The notes under the pieces were generated by a model. It was not told where the DNA came from, did no database searches, and saw nothing but the letters and a program-made list of their open reading frames with translations. Below, in pieces: positions 1 to 10,020 of a DNA stretch of 64,000 nucleotides. The stretch is taken from the NCBI GenBank assembly GCA_036346375.1, contig CM070511.1:14378458-14442457 (forward strand), written 5' to 3'. Both the position numbers and the translations under genes were made by a program. How positions within the stretch are numbered: position 1 is the first letter of the stretch; each line of letters begins with the position of its first letter. Source of the stretch: Guadua angustifolia. Lineage: Eukaryota; Streptophyta; Magnoliopsida; Poales; Poaceae.

Positions 1-563
1 TTTACAAGCGGTTCGTACTATTAACCGCTTGAATTGATCACTTGTACAAGTGGTTTGTACTATCAACCGCTTGAATTGATCACTTCTACAAGCGGTTTGT
101 ACTATCAACCACTTGAATTGATCACTTCTACAACCGGTTGGTAGTAACAACCGCTTGTAGAAGTGAAATTGTAAAAATAAAGAAAGGCTAGGGGCGTGAG
201 CAGGGCTCGAACCCGTGACCACACGGGCGAGCCCGCACTCAAGCGCCCTACGCTAGCCAGGGGGGAGGAAGAGATCTTGTCAACCTATAAGGGCAGCATA
301 TTCTTTTGAATGTTAGCCGGTCGGCGCTTTTACAAGTGGTTCGTACTAAAAACCGCTTGAATAGATTGCTTCTTCAAGCGGTTGGTGTTAGTAACCACTT
401 GTATAGGTCCTTTCCCACTCCCGCCCATCCATGCGCTCTACAAAGCGGTTAGTAATATGAACCGCTTGTTGAGCACTTTTACAAGCGGTTCGTAATACCA
501 ACCGCTTCTAATTTTTATTTTCACAAAGGGTTTGTACTACCAACCGCTTGTAGAAGTGGGTTC
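1..563. repeat. CACTA-type subterminal palindromic repeats
   Basis: At least nine ~28-bp imperfect palindromes have arms ACAAGCGGTT and AACCGCTTG around a GTACTA-like centre. The first four start at 4, 46, 88 and 130, an exact 42-bp spacing. More copies lie near 331, 375, 440, 480 and 525. A TATA-like stretch and a GC-rich leader follow directly. This order (subterminal repeats, TATA, leader) matches the 5' end of plant CACTA (En/Spm) elements and recurs at the two CACTA ends further right. The terminus itself would lie left of the window. The repeats presumably bind the element's transposase; that role is known for the class, not shown here. Confidence 0.6.
195..262 (-). other. tRNA-like / SINE-like segment
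   Basis: On the minus strand the segment reads like a degenerate tRNA gene. There is a box-B-like GGGTTCGAGCCC (203-214) and, about 35 bases upstream, a partial box-A-like GGCTAGCGTAGGG (246-258). The block interrupts the otherwise regular subterminal repeats between 160 and 330. I cannot draw a full cloverleaf, and no poly-A tail is obvious, so a tRNA-derived SINE fragment is more likely than a functional tRNA. Confidence 0.4.
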
Positions 564-902
564 CCTTTATAGCCTTATTCTCCACGCGCTCTCTCACACC
601 CCAAATTTTCTAAGTCCCGCTCGATAGCCTCCTGTGTCTCACCGCCGCCGCCTTCGTCGAGACCCCGCGCCGCCATCTCGCCCTCCTCCACCACCGCATC
701 GTCCTTGTCGACGCCGTCGCCCTCCTTGGCCACCGATCACCCCGGCGCCACTCCACCCCTGCGCCACTCGACCTTGCTGACGCCTCCTCCGCCACTGCGC
801 CGACGCCTCCTCCGCCACCGCGCCGACGCCACCTCGCCGACGCCTCCTCCACCACCGCTCCGATGCCAGCCCGCCATTCCACCCCGGAGGACCGAGGTAT
901 AG
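564..902 (+). other. CACTA leader and GC-rich first-exon-like region
   Basis: A TATA-like CTTTATAGC at about 565-572 follows the last subterminal palindrome. The sequence then becomes strongly C-rich with CGCC/TCC repeats. An open frame from the ATG at 705 gives a 65-residue, Pro/Arg/Thr-rich low-complexity peptide with no recognisable domain. The same architecture (palindromes, TATA, GC-rich leader) is seen at 2240-2745 and 7177-7640. I read this as the transcription start of a CACTA-encoded gene whose body is not recognisable downstream. Coding capacity is doubtful. Confidence 0.4.
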
Positions 903-2239
903 TTGTGCGCGCCCTCCTCCTCCCTCTCTATTCTGCTGCCCACAAGGTGTTCGACTAAATGCCCATAAGCAAGAGCGGCCGTGGATGGAGCTATTATGAT
1001 AAAGGAGGAGGCAGCGGCTGGAGGAGGTTGTATCTTCCGTACAAGCAAGATCTTGTCGGGTTGTTCGCCAACGTCAGTGGGTTGTGGCGAAGCTATCACC
1101 TGTTTTAATGCTGTTCTTTCCTTCTTCTTTTTGGTTTCGTACGCTCATTTGTTTTTGTGTAAATAGGAGAAATAGCACCGTCTTGACAATGGAGATTGGC
1201 GCCTAAAAAATTCAATGGAGATTGGAGAAACAGAGAACACATATTTGTAGGTTTTTATTTGTTAGGTGCTTCATTCAGAATTGCTGTTCTTTTGGTGGTT
1301 GTGTTCTTTTTCATCAATCTCAGAGCAGATTTCTACATGCACAAATTAAACTGCCATGTTAATGATTGTAGTAGAATTTTGTATCTCGTTGATTGGCTTA
1401 GTATCCGTCAATCTGTGTATAGAATTTTTTAACTAAATCTGTGTATAGTATATCTGAAAGCTGATTGATTTAGTATAGTTTCTTGTTTCGTTCCAGCATG
1501 CGTATTTTAATCCTGTCACATTGTGTGATACGCATACGTGTGAACAAGTTCATGCCTCATTAACACAGAGACTGATCACTCTACGATCTTTACCAAAGTT
1601 CTTTATGCCTTCTTGGCTTGTCATAAAAAATGCTTGGAGAACAGTGGATGTTAAAGGGAATGCGTTTAGTTAATATAAGCATGGTTCAAGGATTTGGGTT
1701 TTTGAATAGGTTTTATAGGGCTGATGTATAAGAATCAAATTGTAAATTGAATTATTGTTTTTAGTTATTTTTATAGTATTAGTGTGAATGATTTTAAATT
1801 TTAAATTCTTATTTTTATTTGTTTTTGAATTTTTCGGGATGTTACATGTATAGCAGTTGTGAATTGTGATGTGTGTAGGATCAGCTGTACTGTACAAAAG
1901 TTAGGTGCAGAGAAAATACACTTCGAAATACCCACATAGAACAAATTTGTTCATCTCTTGCCAATAGAAACTATAGGCTCCTACTTGGACATTCTTTAAT
2001 TATGTCATATTTGATCTATGCACATAAGTCAAATTTCAAAGATGCATTCTCAAAAGGTTTTAGTCTAGAACAAATCACAAAAAGACTACAGAGTATAGAA
2101 TGTCAAACAACCAAATTGCTCCCCTCAAATATCCATTAACTTCTAGAGCTACTTGCTAAACTGCCATATCAAAAAAACAAAAAAGGACACCTGAGCATAT
2201 TGCTGGAAGCAAGTTTATATATGAGTTTAAACACTATAA
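903..2239. other. No recognisable gene; AT-rich filler
   Basis: Only short ORFs of under about 80 codons without family resemblance occur here, in AT-rich sequence. It may be intron or internal sequence of the CACTA element that starts at the left edge, but no transposase motif is visible. Confidence 0.5.
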
Positions 2240-2447
2240 AAAAGCATGTGTATATGATGGCGGGGAGGTCGAGGTCGAGGCGACGATGGGGAAGTCGAGC
2301 CGATGGCGGGGTAGTACAGCCAACGGTGGGGAGGTTGCGGTGGGGAGGTACAATGGCGGGAAGGTCGAGCTCCGAGGCGACGACGGCTAGGTTAGAGACT
2401 TAGGGTTTAACTGAGAGGAGAGGCACGCGGCTTTCAAATTTATAGAG
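2240..2447 (-). other. Second CACTA-like leader (minus orientation)
   Basis: Read on the minus strand, subterminal repeats (2745 to 2448) are followed by a TATA-like CTCTATAAATTTG (2436-2448), a leader containing AAACCCTAA, and then GC-rich sequence with GGCGGGGAGGTCGAG-type repeats. The order mirrors the left window edge and the right CACTA end near 7.3 kb. It suggests the 5' end of a CACTA gene transcribed leftwards. The product is not recognisable. Confidence 0.4.
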
Positions 2448-2745
2448 AAGGACTATCACTGCCGGCTCGACACAAGAACCGACAGTGATAGTATATCACT
2501 GCTGGGCCAAAAGTAGAGCCAAGAAGATAAAGTCCATCATTCTTGCCCACTCATAACCGGCGAGAATAGTAGAATATTATTGCCGGTTGGAGATACACCT
2601 GGCAGTGATAGTTCTTATCACTGCCGGTTGATACTAGCAACCGGTAGTAATAGGAGAACATTACTGCCAGTTGGAGATACAACTGGCAGTGATAAGCCAT
2701 ATCACTATTGGTTTTATGAACAACCGGTAGGGATAAGCCTCTTAC
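2448..2745. repeat. CACTA subterminal repeats (TATCACTGCCGGTT family)
   Basis: Multiple copies in both orientations of a motif close to TATCACTGCCGGTT / AACCGGCAGTGATA, diverged (for example ATTACTGCCAGTTGG). The same motif fills 7313-7640, so both blocks belong to one CACTA family. No CACTA terminus is found on either side, so this end is truncated or rearranged. Confidence 0.75.
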
Positions 2746-3105
2746 CAATTAATTGACATTTTCAATTTATTTAATTTCAATGGCTGAGTGCTTTGGGATT
2801 TTTTAAATCCTATCAAATTTGATCCAAATTATTTGAAAATTTTTGGAGGCATACTATAGGACATCTAATATTTTATTTAAATACTTTCCCAAATTTTGAT
2901 CAAGTCCTAAAATTATAAAAATCTAGATTGCTCCCATGTAGCCAGATCCCCCTAAGAGCAATTATCATTGGACTATACAGAGCGAACCTGTTTGGAGCTT
3001 AACCTAAATTTCCATTATTGCATATATTACATTAATTGTTACATTTGAGAAAATAAACATGTCGTTCGTACAAAAGAAAGCATACATTTCATTACTACAA
3101 CTAAG
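2746..3105. other. AT-rich 3' flank of transposase
   Basis: AT-rich sequence with no ORF or repeat I recognise. It lies between the transposase stop and the left subterminal repeats and probably holds the transposase 3' untranslated region. Confidence 0.4.
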
Positions 3106-3960
3106 CTACGATTCGACTTCGTTATGATCGCGGCGTATGTACGTAGTTTCGTCACTCCCTTCCATGATACTTAGTTCAACGCCCTCTCCGAAAGGGGGAA
3201 GCTCATTGAATTGGTTGTACTCTAACTCGTCGATAACATTCTCAACTTTGACAATCCTTCTTTTTCCTTGAATAACCACGTGGCGCTCCTTGTTAGACGG
3301 GTTAGTTACAAAGAAAATTTGTGTAACAGAATTAGCAAGTATGAATGGTTGTTCTTTGTATCCAATGAGTTTGAGGTCCACGGTAATGATACCGTACTTG
3401 TCGATATTCACGCCCCCTGAAAGTCTGACCCATTGGCATCGAAAGAGAGGGACCTTCAAAGATCCATAGTCAAGCTCCCAAATCTCTTCTATGAATCCAT
3501 AGTCGGTTTGCCTATTTCCATTGCTCTCATAAACATCTATACAGATACCGCTATTTTGGTTAGTGCTCTTTTTATCTTGCGCTCTTGTATAAAATGTAAA
3601 ACCATTTATGTCGTATCCTTGGACTATCCGAATTGTAGTTGACGGTCCTTGAGCTAACACTTTCAACTGAGTGTAGTCTCTCTCCGTAAGCATCATGTGT
3701 CTACGCAACCAATCGCCAAAGTTATCTCTGTGCTCTCTCGCGAGCCAAACCTCTGACCTCCCTGGATTTGTTCTGGATAGCATGTTCTTGTGCATGTTGA
3801 CATACGGGACCACCACAACTGATTGTCCCGAAACTGTGAAATGTGCTTGTGTAAATGAAGCTAGATTGCTAGTACGTAGTAATTTCTCGCCTAGTGTCCC
3901 TTTCCCCTGTAGCCTCCCCTCATACTGAGATATAGGCACAGCAATTGGTTTGAGAACCAT
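3106..3960 (-). pseudogene. Transposase C-terminal block (DUF4218/DUF4216-like)
   Basis: A 284-codon open frame. The first ~110 residues look like the end of the DUF4218 region (PISQYEGRLQGKGTLG). Residues ~165-240 resemble DUF4216: WELDYGSLKVPLFRCQWV, KYGIITVDLKLIGYKEQPF, TQIFFVTNPSNKERHVV. The acidic tail ends at a natural stop. It joins the preceding transposase blocks after a broken ~300-bp patch. Confidence 0.75.
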
Positions 3961-4271
3961 ATAATCGACACAGAACTTAATGACCTCCTCAGTTCCCCAG
4001 CCATCGGTAATGCAGCCTTCCAGTCAATGTCGGTTATGAACATATTTCTTTATAACCCCCATGAATCTCTCAAAAGGGTACATATGATGTAGAAATATGG
4101 GACCAAGAATCCGTATCTCTTTCACAATGTGAATAATGAGATGGACCATAATATCAATAAAGATGGAGGGAAACACATCTCAAGCCTGCATAGAGTGTGG
4201 ACTACATCTTCCTGCAGCTTATCTAGTTTTATCGGATCGATGGCCATCTGTGAAATCGCGCTGAAGAATGA

Positions 4272-5283
4272 TCACAACTTGATAATTAGGTCTCGGACTT
4301 TCTCTAGTAGAACAACCCTAATTGCAATTGGAAGCATCTGTGTCATCATTACGTGGCAATCGGGAGACTTCATACCAAATAATTTTAAGTCTTTCATTGA
4401 GACTAGTCTCTTTATCTTAGCAGAGTAACCAGACGGAACTTTGACTCCGTGCAAACATTCGCAAATGCTAATTTTCTCTTTTTTGCTCAGAGTGTAGCAA
4501 GCTGTGGGAAGGTACTTTTTGTCTGTATCCATTTCTTCATGATGCAGCTCCTTCCTGAGTTTCATATCTTCAAGGTTCATCCGTGCTTGGAGTGTATCTT
4601 TCGTTTTGCCAGGTATGTCCAGTAAGATACCAAGAAAGCTATCACACACGTTTTCTCTATGTGCATGATGTCGATTGCGTGTCAAACTTCCAAGTGCTAC
4701 CAACAAGGTTGGACCCAAAATACTGATCTCTTTTTCCACAAAGGAGCCTTATCCCGGGAACCCGGGATAGATGTACTGCCAGCTCCCTTTCTGTGAATAA
4801 TTGTAAGATCCTTTACGGCCGCAAATATCTGTTTTCTATAGTGTGATTCTCCAGAGCTAAGGCAATCTCCTTTATCCTGTCAAATGCTCTTTTATTGCGG
4901 TATGCGTGATCCTTGCGGAGGAACCTACGATGCCGCATGGAAGCCATTTTTCGGCTGTTTTTCAACCACCGGCTAGCTGTATCATCAAAGCACTCGATGC
5001 ATCCATTGAAGCCTTTTGTCGTCTGGCCCGACAGGTTGCCAAGATCAGGGTAATCATTGATGGTTACGAACAACAATGCCCGTATGATAAAGTTCTCTCT
5101 TTTATACTTATCCCATACCCGTACACCATCGTTCCACAATATTAGAAGATCTTCAACCAATGGTTTGAGGTACACATCGATATCATTGCCAGGTTTCCTG
5201 GGCCCTTGAATTAGTAGTGGCATTATAATGTACTTTCGCTTCATGCAAAGCCAAGGAGGAAGGTTGTAGATGCACAAAGTCAC
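4272..5283 (-). pseudogene. Transposase central blocks (tnp2 core)
   Basis: Two open stretches. The first, 5283 to 4813, carries KPGNDIDVYLKPLVEDLL, LLFVTINDYPDLGNLSGQ and a GCIECFDDTASRWLKN stretch typical of the tnp2 core. The second, 4739 to 4272, begins after a ~70-bp broken patch and carries ENVCDSFLGILLDIPGKTKD and KKYLPTACYTLSKKEK. Both match the order seen in intact plant CACTA transposases. Confidence 0.75.
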
Positions 5284-5286
5284 CGG

Positions 5287-6339
5287 TCAAGTGCTATGAC
5301 GGCTACTCATGTTGCCAAAAGTATTCATCCCATCCATACTCAACCCGAACCTTATATTCCTCACATCATATGCAAAGTGCTTCTTATATTTTCTGTCGAT
5401 GTTCCTCCATTGCACAGAATTAGCAGGGTGTCTGAGCATTCCATCCTTCTTATGCTCTTCGGCATGCCATCGTAGTAATTGGGCATGCTTTTTGTTCGCA
5501 AACAATCGCTTCAGACGGTGGATTATAGGGAAATACCACACCACCTTACAGGGACACCTCTTCTTCTTACGCTTCTCCCCGACATCATCGTTCGCGATAT
5601 CATCATCGTTGCCCTTATAACGCTTTGCTTTGCAAACAACATAGGCATCCATGTCTGCAAACTCATTGCGATATAATATGCAATCGTTTGGACATGCGTG
5701 TATTCTTTGTACTTCCAGTCCCAATGGGCAGACAACCTGCTTGGCCTGGTACGTAGTTGCAGGCAACACGTTACCCTCTGGAAGCAAGTCCCCTAAGAGA
5801 CATAATAGCTCAGTAAAGCTCTTATCGGACGAACCATTGCTTGCCTTCAACTGTAGTAGTGAAAGCACGGTATGTAGCTTTTTGTGCTCCTCCTTGCAAC
5901 CCAGGTACAATGGCGTTGTAAAGTCCTCTACCATACATTGGAACTTTTGAAACTCCCTTACACTCATGAAGTCCCCCTCCCCATCATGCAACATTTGATC
6001 TAGATCATCTTCGTGGCTATCAACGAACGCATCTTCCACCACCGTCATATCGTTGTCTCTATCATCTTCATCAATGTGTTGCCCTTTATGTACAATATCA
6101 TCTTCACCGTGCTCGGTCCAATAGATATAACCATTCTTGAAACCCCTTCGAAGCAAGTGTGCACGTATTGACTCTATGTTAGAAAATAGCTTCTCATTTT
6201 TGCAATCAACGCATGGACAACACATATAGTCTGCCAGGTTCTTCGACTTATGTGCCATAGCCGCATTCAAAAAACAAGTCACACTATTAAAGAACTTTGG
6301 ACCGCGACGGTCCGTGTCATACATCCACCTTCGGTCCAT
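5287..6339 (-). pseudogene. Transposase N-terminal block (Transpos_assoc + start of tnp2)
   Basis: A 350-codon open frame begins with MDRRWMYD, the usual start of this transposase class. Residues ~1-80 resemble the Transpos_assoc domain, including CCPCVDC. Residues ~75-130 are acidic linker. From ~residue 205 the tnp2 domain begins (CPLGLEVQRIHACPNDCILY), with a Lys/Arg-rich KRKKKRCPCKVVWYFP stretch. It ends in GNMSSRHST at a frame change; the next block starts in the adjacent frame four bases away, so a single small indel separates them. Confidence 0.8.
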
Positions 6340-7058
6340 CTACAGTTAATTATATCAAACTACATTTCAATACATCAATAAAAGATACCAAAATAATTTA
6401 TTATTTGCATTAGTCATGCAGTGCTAATTAATTAAAATGATAAACACATTATATGCACATAATCGCAAATAACAATATAATTGTAAATGATTAGATTTAC
6501 AAATAAATCTGCAATTTTTCCTATATTAAAATACATAAAACCTTTTTCACTATTTAAATATCCATATATCATTTTTTCATTATTTAGAAGATTTATTCAT
6601 TTCATTTTGTTATGTAGTGCTATTAAATTAAATTAATATACATCAAACAACCATATAATTGAATATAAGGATATATTTCTAAATAATTATGTATCTTGAA
6701 ACTTTCATTATTGGAATATCCATCTACCATTTTTCATTATTTAAATATTCAACTAGCAATTCTCACTATTTATAATTCATCTAGCAATTTTACTATTTAA
6801 AAATTCATATAACAATTTTTCATTATTTAAAATAATTACAATTATGCATAATTGTCCATTTAGCAATTTTCATTACTTAAAAATCCACTACATCACTAAA
6901 ATAGATAAGAATTATAATTTATTCAATAATTTAGCTAGATCTTAATTTGAGCACTACCGACCTAAATTGTTCACAACATACAATTAACAATTATCAACAT
7001 TTAGAGCAATCTATAAAGTAAAATTTTACTACAAATATAACATAGATTAAGTCAATAA
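6340..7058. other. Very AT-rich region upstream of transposase
   Basis: Sequence of strongly biased composition with recurring ATTTTTCATTATTTA-like words. No gene is recognised. It lies between the transposase N terminus and the leader duplication, so an intron in the 5' untranslated region is plausible. Confidence 0.4.
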
Positions 7059-7291
7059 CCTCGAAGAGAAATATGACACAAATTTTAATACAATTTTTCA
7101 GCAGCAACTCGCCAAGATAATAGCTACTAAGCAAAACAGAGCTCCTCTTTGTTTTGCTCGATCGGAGAAGATGTCGCCTCGAAGAGAAATACGAGAAAAA
7201 TATTAACACAATTTTTCGGCAACACCTCACCAAGAAAATAACAACCGAGCAAACAGAGCTCCTCTCTATTCTGCTCGACCGGGGAAGGCGT
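7059..7291 (-). repeat. Diverged 118-bp tandem duplication in CACTA leader
   Basis: Two units start with CCTCGAAGAGAAATA at 7059 and 7177. Both end in a GAGCTCCTCT...TGCTCGA block. The units differ by substitutions and small indels. They lie just downstream (minus strand) of the TATA-like sequence, so the transposase leader is duplicated. Confidence 0.65.
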
Positions 7292-7303
7292 CGGTCAGGG
7301 CTA

Positions 7304-7314
7304 GCTATATAAAT
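7304..7314 (-). promoter_or_regulatory. TATA-like box of CACTA transposase gene
   Basis: The minus strand reads GGTATTTATATAGC immediately inside the subterminal repeats and upstream of the leader duplication, as expected for the transposase promoter. Confidence 0.4.
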
Positions 7315-7640
7315 ACCTTATCACTACCGGCTCTACGCAAAACCGGCAGTGATAAGGTCATATTACGTGGGAAAATTCGGATGCGCGGGAAAATACATAT
7401 CACTGTCGGTTAAAGAGTAAAACCGATAGTAAAAGTTTTGATATCACTGCCAGTTATAAATAGAATTGATAGTGATATTTCACTACCGGTTTTGGGTATA
7501 AACCAGCAATGATAGTGTGTTATCACTACCAGTTGGTTTCTCAAACCGGTAGTGATACGTTTCCCGTGCTGCTAATTTTATGAACCAGCAGTGATATGTT
7601 ATCACTGACGGCTCTAGCCCAATCGGCAGTGATATGGCGG
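7313..7640. repeat. CACTA 5' subterminal repeats
   Basis: About ten copies in both orientations of the TATCACTGCCGGTT / AACCGGTAGTGATA motif, same family as 2448-2745, next to the terminal inverted repeat. Confidence 0.8.
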
Positions 7641-7666
7641 CAAGGATTGCTTGTTGTGCAGTAGTG
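7641..7666 (-). repeat. CACTA terminal inverted repeat
   Basis: The minus strand from 7666 reads CACTACTGCACAACAAGC, a typical CACTA terminus. The partner terminus is not found, so the 3-bp target duplication cannot be checked. Confidence 0.75.
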
Positions 7667-8051
7667 TTTACTGAGCCTGCACGATCAACAATAAGCCTAT
7701 CGTCGACCCATACCATTTAAATCTAGAACATAATAAATTATATATTCTACCAAGTCCATCCCACTCCGAAACATGTGGTTTTATTGTAATGCTTGGATCA
7801 ACAGCTCTAATGTTTAGTCTTGGTCCTTAATGACCTAGGTGAGACTACCACAAACTAAAATCACGTGCAAAACTGCAACAGTCTCATTGAACCACCTATC
7901 GAAGTCTAAACCATTTTTATTTTCACATTTTTAACTAACATATTAGAGGAAACCCCTTTGTCTATAATTTACAAAAACATTTTCCAATGTGACCAAAATT
8001 TTGTTTTACCATTTTCTTCCATTTTTACCCTACTAACCTAAGCATGATACA
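7667..8051. other. No recognisable feature
   Basis: Sequence between the CACTA terminus and the LTR of element Y. No ORF, repeat or family signature recognised. Confidence 0.5.
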
Positions 8052-8908
8052 CATTGTCGAAGGTTAGAAATTGACAATAAACTTATATCTTCGGGTACCT
8101 TCGAATTTAGTAGAGCCAGGCACGAAAACGGGGTCACACGATGTAGACAGGTTCGGGCCTCCGTATGGAGTCTACCCCTATATGGATGATGTATGAAGTC
8201 TATAAATAGAGTACAAAGCAGGATGCCTAGCTCTAATTACAATGAAGATTGAACTTGGGGTGGCTATGCTATGGCCAAAGATGTTCTACTGAAAAGATCT
8301 TCTCACTTGTCTAGCTCTAGATGGCTGTAATCTGATAATTGCCTCCTCCCCTAGGGATGCGTACTCTCGTCCTTATATAGTTGGGGTAGCCTTGCCTCAG
8401 GTCGAATTGTAGTCGGTTTGTGATATCAAATCGTAGCCGATGAGGAGTCCATCATCGCATGATCTTTAGAGCATATCCAAACTTCCTTAGATATCTGGCG
8501 TACTTGAGTTGGTTTCCTCGTAATGAGAACACGATCGAGTCCTTCCCTGCATGAAGACACCCTCTTCATGTATATCTTATTCCACAGAACTGGGCCCGTG
8601 ATATACAGAGTTTCTAAATGCTTGCTTGAGTGGATACAGTATGGTCTTTGAGTTTCCCTTGCATGTACATATCCCATATTTAGATATTCGATAGTAGCCC
8701 TCGAACTCTGCTTGGAGGAGGGTCCGTTTAAGTGCTTGGTTGATTACTGCTAAGCTCTGGCTTGGTCAAGTAATGCCTCTCCCGCTTGTGATCGAACGAC
8801 TCGAGTAGGTTGGGAGTCGCTAAGTATCGAGTAGGAATGTGCTGGGTCGAGCTCCCTACGACCAGCCCAACGCAAATTCTTAGAGTAACCATATGTTACT
8901 CGATGTCA
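8052..8908 (-). repeat. LTR of gypsy element Y (3' LTR, boundaries approximate)
   Basis: On the minus strand there is a TATA box CTATATAAGG (8371-8380) and, further downstream, a GGAGGCCCGAACCTG block (complement near 8145-8165) typical of the R/U5 part of this LTR class. The left edge begins TGTCGAAGG. The right edge near GATGTCA (8908) is my best guess, because no clean polypurine tract is visible next to it. Position relative to the integrase makes it the 3' LTR of the minus-oriented element. Confidence 0.55.
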
Positions 8909-9095
8909 ACTCATTGACCCAACTTTGAGCAAAGTTAGAAAAAGTCAGAAAAATCTAAATGTTGGGCAGCGAAGCATTTGTTGTTGTTGCCAGCAATGCC
9001 AAGGTGGGTGCAGTGCAATCATTCCTCTTTTTTTGCCGATCGAGGTGTTGTGCCTCTGGGAATTGAACCGTTCACCTGTAAGGAAGATTTCGGTT

Positions 9096-9102
9096 TTATA
9101 AA
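9096..9102 (+). promoter_or_regulatory. TATA box of antisense ORF in element Y
   Basis: GGTTTTATAAATCCCC occurs on the plus strand 134 bp before the ATG at 9230. The antisense ORF of element Z also has a TATAAA ~118 bp before its ATG, which supports a real promoter. Confidence 0.5.
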
Positions 9103-9229
9103 TCCCCATGCTTGGAACTGTAGCCACTACCTTCCCCTTTGTGCCTCCATTCTTATTCTTGAGACTTCCGTCGCGCTCCTTAAGCCCTAGCACCGTCTCC
9201 TTCAAAGAGTTCGCCCTACGTCTCCCTCA

Positions 9230-10020
9230 ATGGTGTCCCTTCATTCAGCCAGTGCCAGAGTCGCTCCACCACCAGAGAAGAAAATTGAGATGACCGAAGC
9301 GGTCTTCGAGGATGATGCCTTCAAAAAGGTGTGGAAGAAGTTGATGATGATGGAAAAGCATCTCGCCGAGCTGGAGGAAGATGGCTTTGTTCACCCTCTA
9401 GAGTTCTTTTGTTGGAGGCTAGCACTCGGTGAGTCATATCCCATCCCTAAGGATGAGGATGAAACTGTTGTGTTTGAGGCTATCTTCCGTTGCAGACTTA
9501 GTTTTTCCCCTTCGCAATTTTTGTTCAATGTTTTGGACTTCTATCAAATTTAGCTCTTCCACCTGAGCCCCACCTCGATCATGATGCTCAGTGTGTTCGT
9601 TTATCTCTATGAGGCCTTTCTGGGCATCAAGCCCAGCATCAATCTGTTTCGTCACTTCTACATTTTGAAGAGGGCGACAAGAAATGAAGTGGTTGGGGGT
9701 GTCGATTTTCACCTCTGCAACGGTGTAGAGAGCATGTACATTTTTGTTTTGCTTACCTCTTCCTGGCAATCGGACTGGAAAAAATGGTAGTTTTACATCA
9801 CCTCCCCAGACATCGTGAATCTTCCTCTAGATTACCAACCACTCTTCCTTAATTCAATTGATCTTTGGATGAAAGTCCTTCCTTCAACTGCTCGCAAAGC
9901 GCATTATGTTCAGAAGATCGAGGAGCTGAGGAAGAATGGATTAACAGGGTGGCATGTGGCCAAAGACTTCATCATGCGCTAGTGAGTTCGTTGAAGTGCT
10001 GGGACCACTTGGCCTAGGGC
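9230..10020 (+). pseudogene. Antisense ORF of element Y (Transposase_28-like)
   Basis: Translation from the ATG at 9230 gives a 107-residue start with ELEEDGFVHPLEFFCWRLALGE. After a stop the plus-strand reading continues with VFVYLYEAFLGIKPSINLFRHF and NEVVGGVDFHLCNG, then the stretch up to TARKAHYVQKIEELRKNG. The CEAFLGIxPxxxLFRxFF pattern is that of the plant 'putative gypsy-type transposon' domain. It lies opposite to pol and beside the 3' LTR, as in Tat elements. Two or more in-frame stops make it a pseudogene. Its function is unknown, although the domain's name suggests a transposase. Confidence 0.65.

Larger units (their letters stand above)
3106..6339 (-). pseudogene. TNP2-like CACTA transposase, frameshifted
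   Basis: Four colinear open segments together cover the usual plant CACTA transposase. From the N terminus they are: a Transpos_assoc-like region with CPCVDCKNEK; the start of the tnp2 (Transposase_21) domain with HACPNDCILYRNE; the tnp2 core with INDYPDLGNLSGQT and ETASRWLKNSRKM-like sequence; the DUF4218-like region; and a C-terminal DUF4216-like region. The segments lie in different frames with stops between, near 5285, 4740-4810 and 3961-4271. The protein would cut and paste the element by recognising the terminal and subterminal repeats. Frameshifts may be mutational or partly base-calling errors. Homology is judged by motif memory. Confidence 0.85.
2448..7666 (-). mobile_element. CACTA (En/Spm) DNA transposon, degenerate
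   Basis: The right end reads, on the minus strand, CACTACTGCACAACAAGC (inward from 7666), the hallmark CACTA inverted terminus. It is followed by ~330 bp of TATCACTGCCGGTT-family subterminal repeats, a TATA-like stretch, a duplicated leader and then a TNP2-type transposase pseudogene on the minus strand. The left boundary is uncertain: repeats of the same family end at 2448 without a CACTA terminus. The left block may be the eroded 3' end or the 5' end of a second, fused copy. The transposase is broken, so the copy is non-autonomous as read. Confidence 0.8.

Noticed and set aside
610..1099. Overlapping Arg/Gly- and Pro-rich ORFs on both strands
   Set aside because: Low-complexity translation of CGCC/TCC repeats; no codon-level or domain support on the minus strand.
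7390..7560. Short inverted repeats as possible terminators or riboswitches
   Set aside because: They are members of the CACTA subterminal repeat family.
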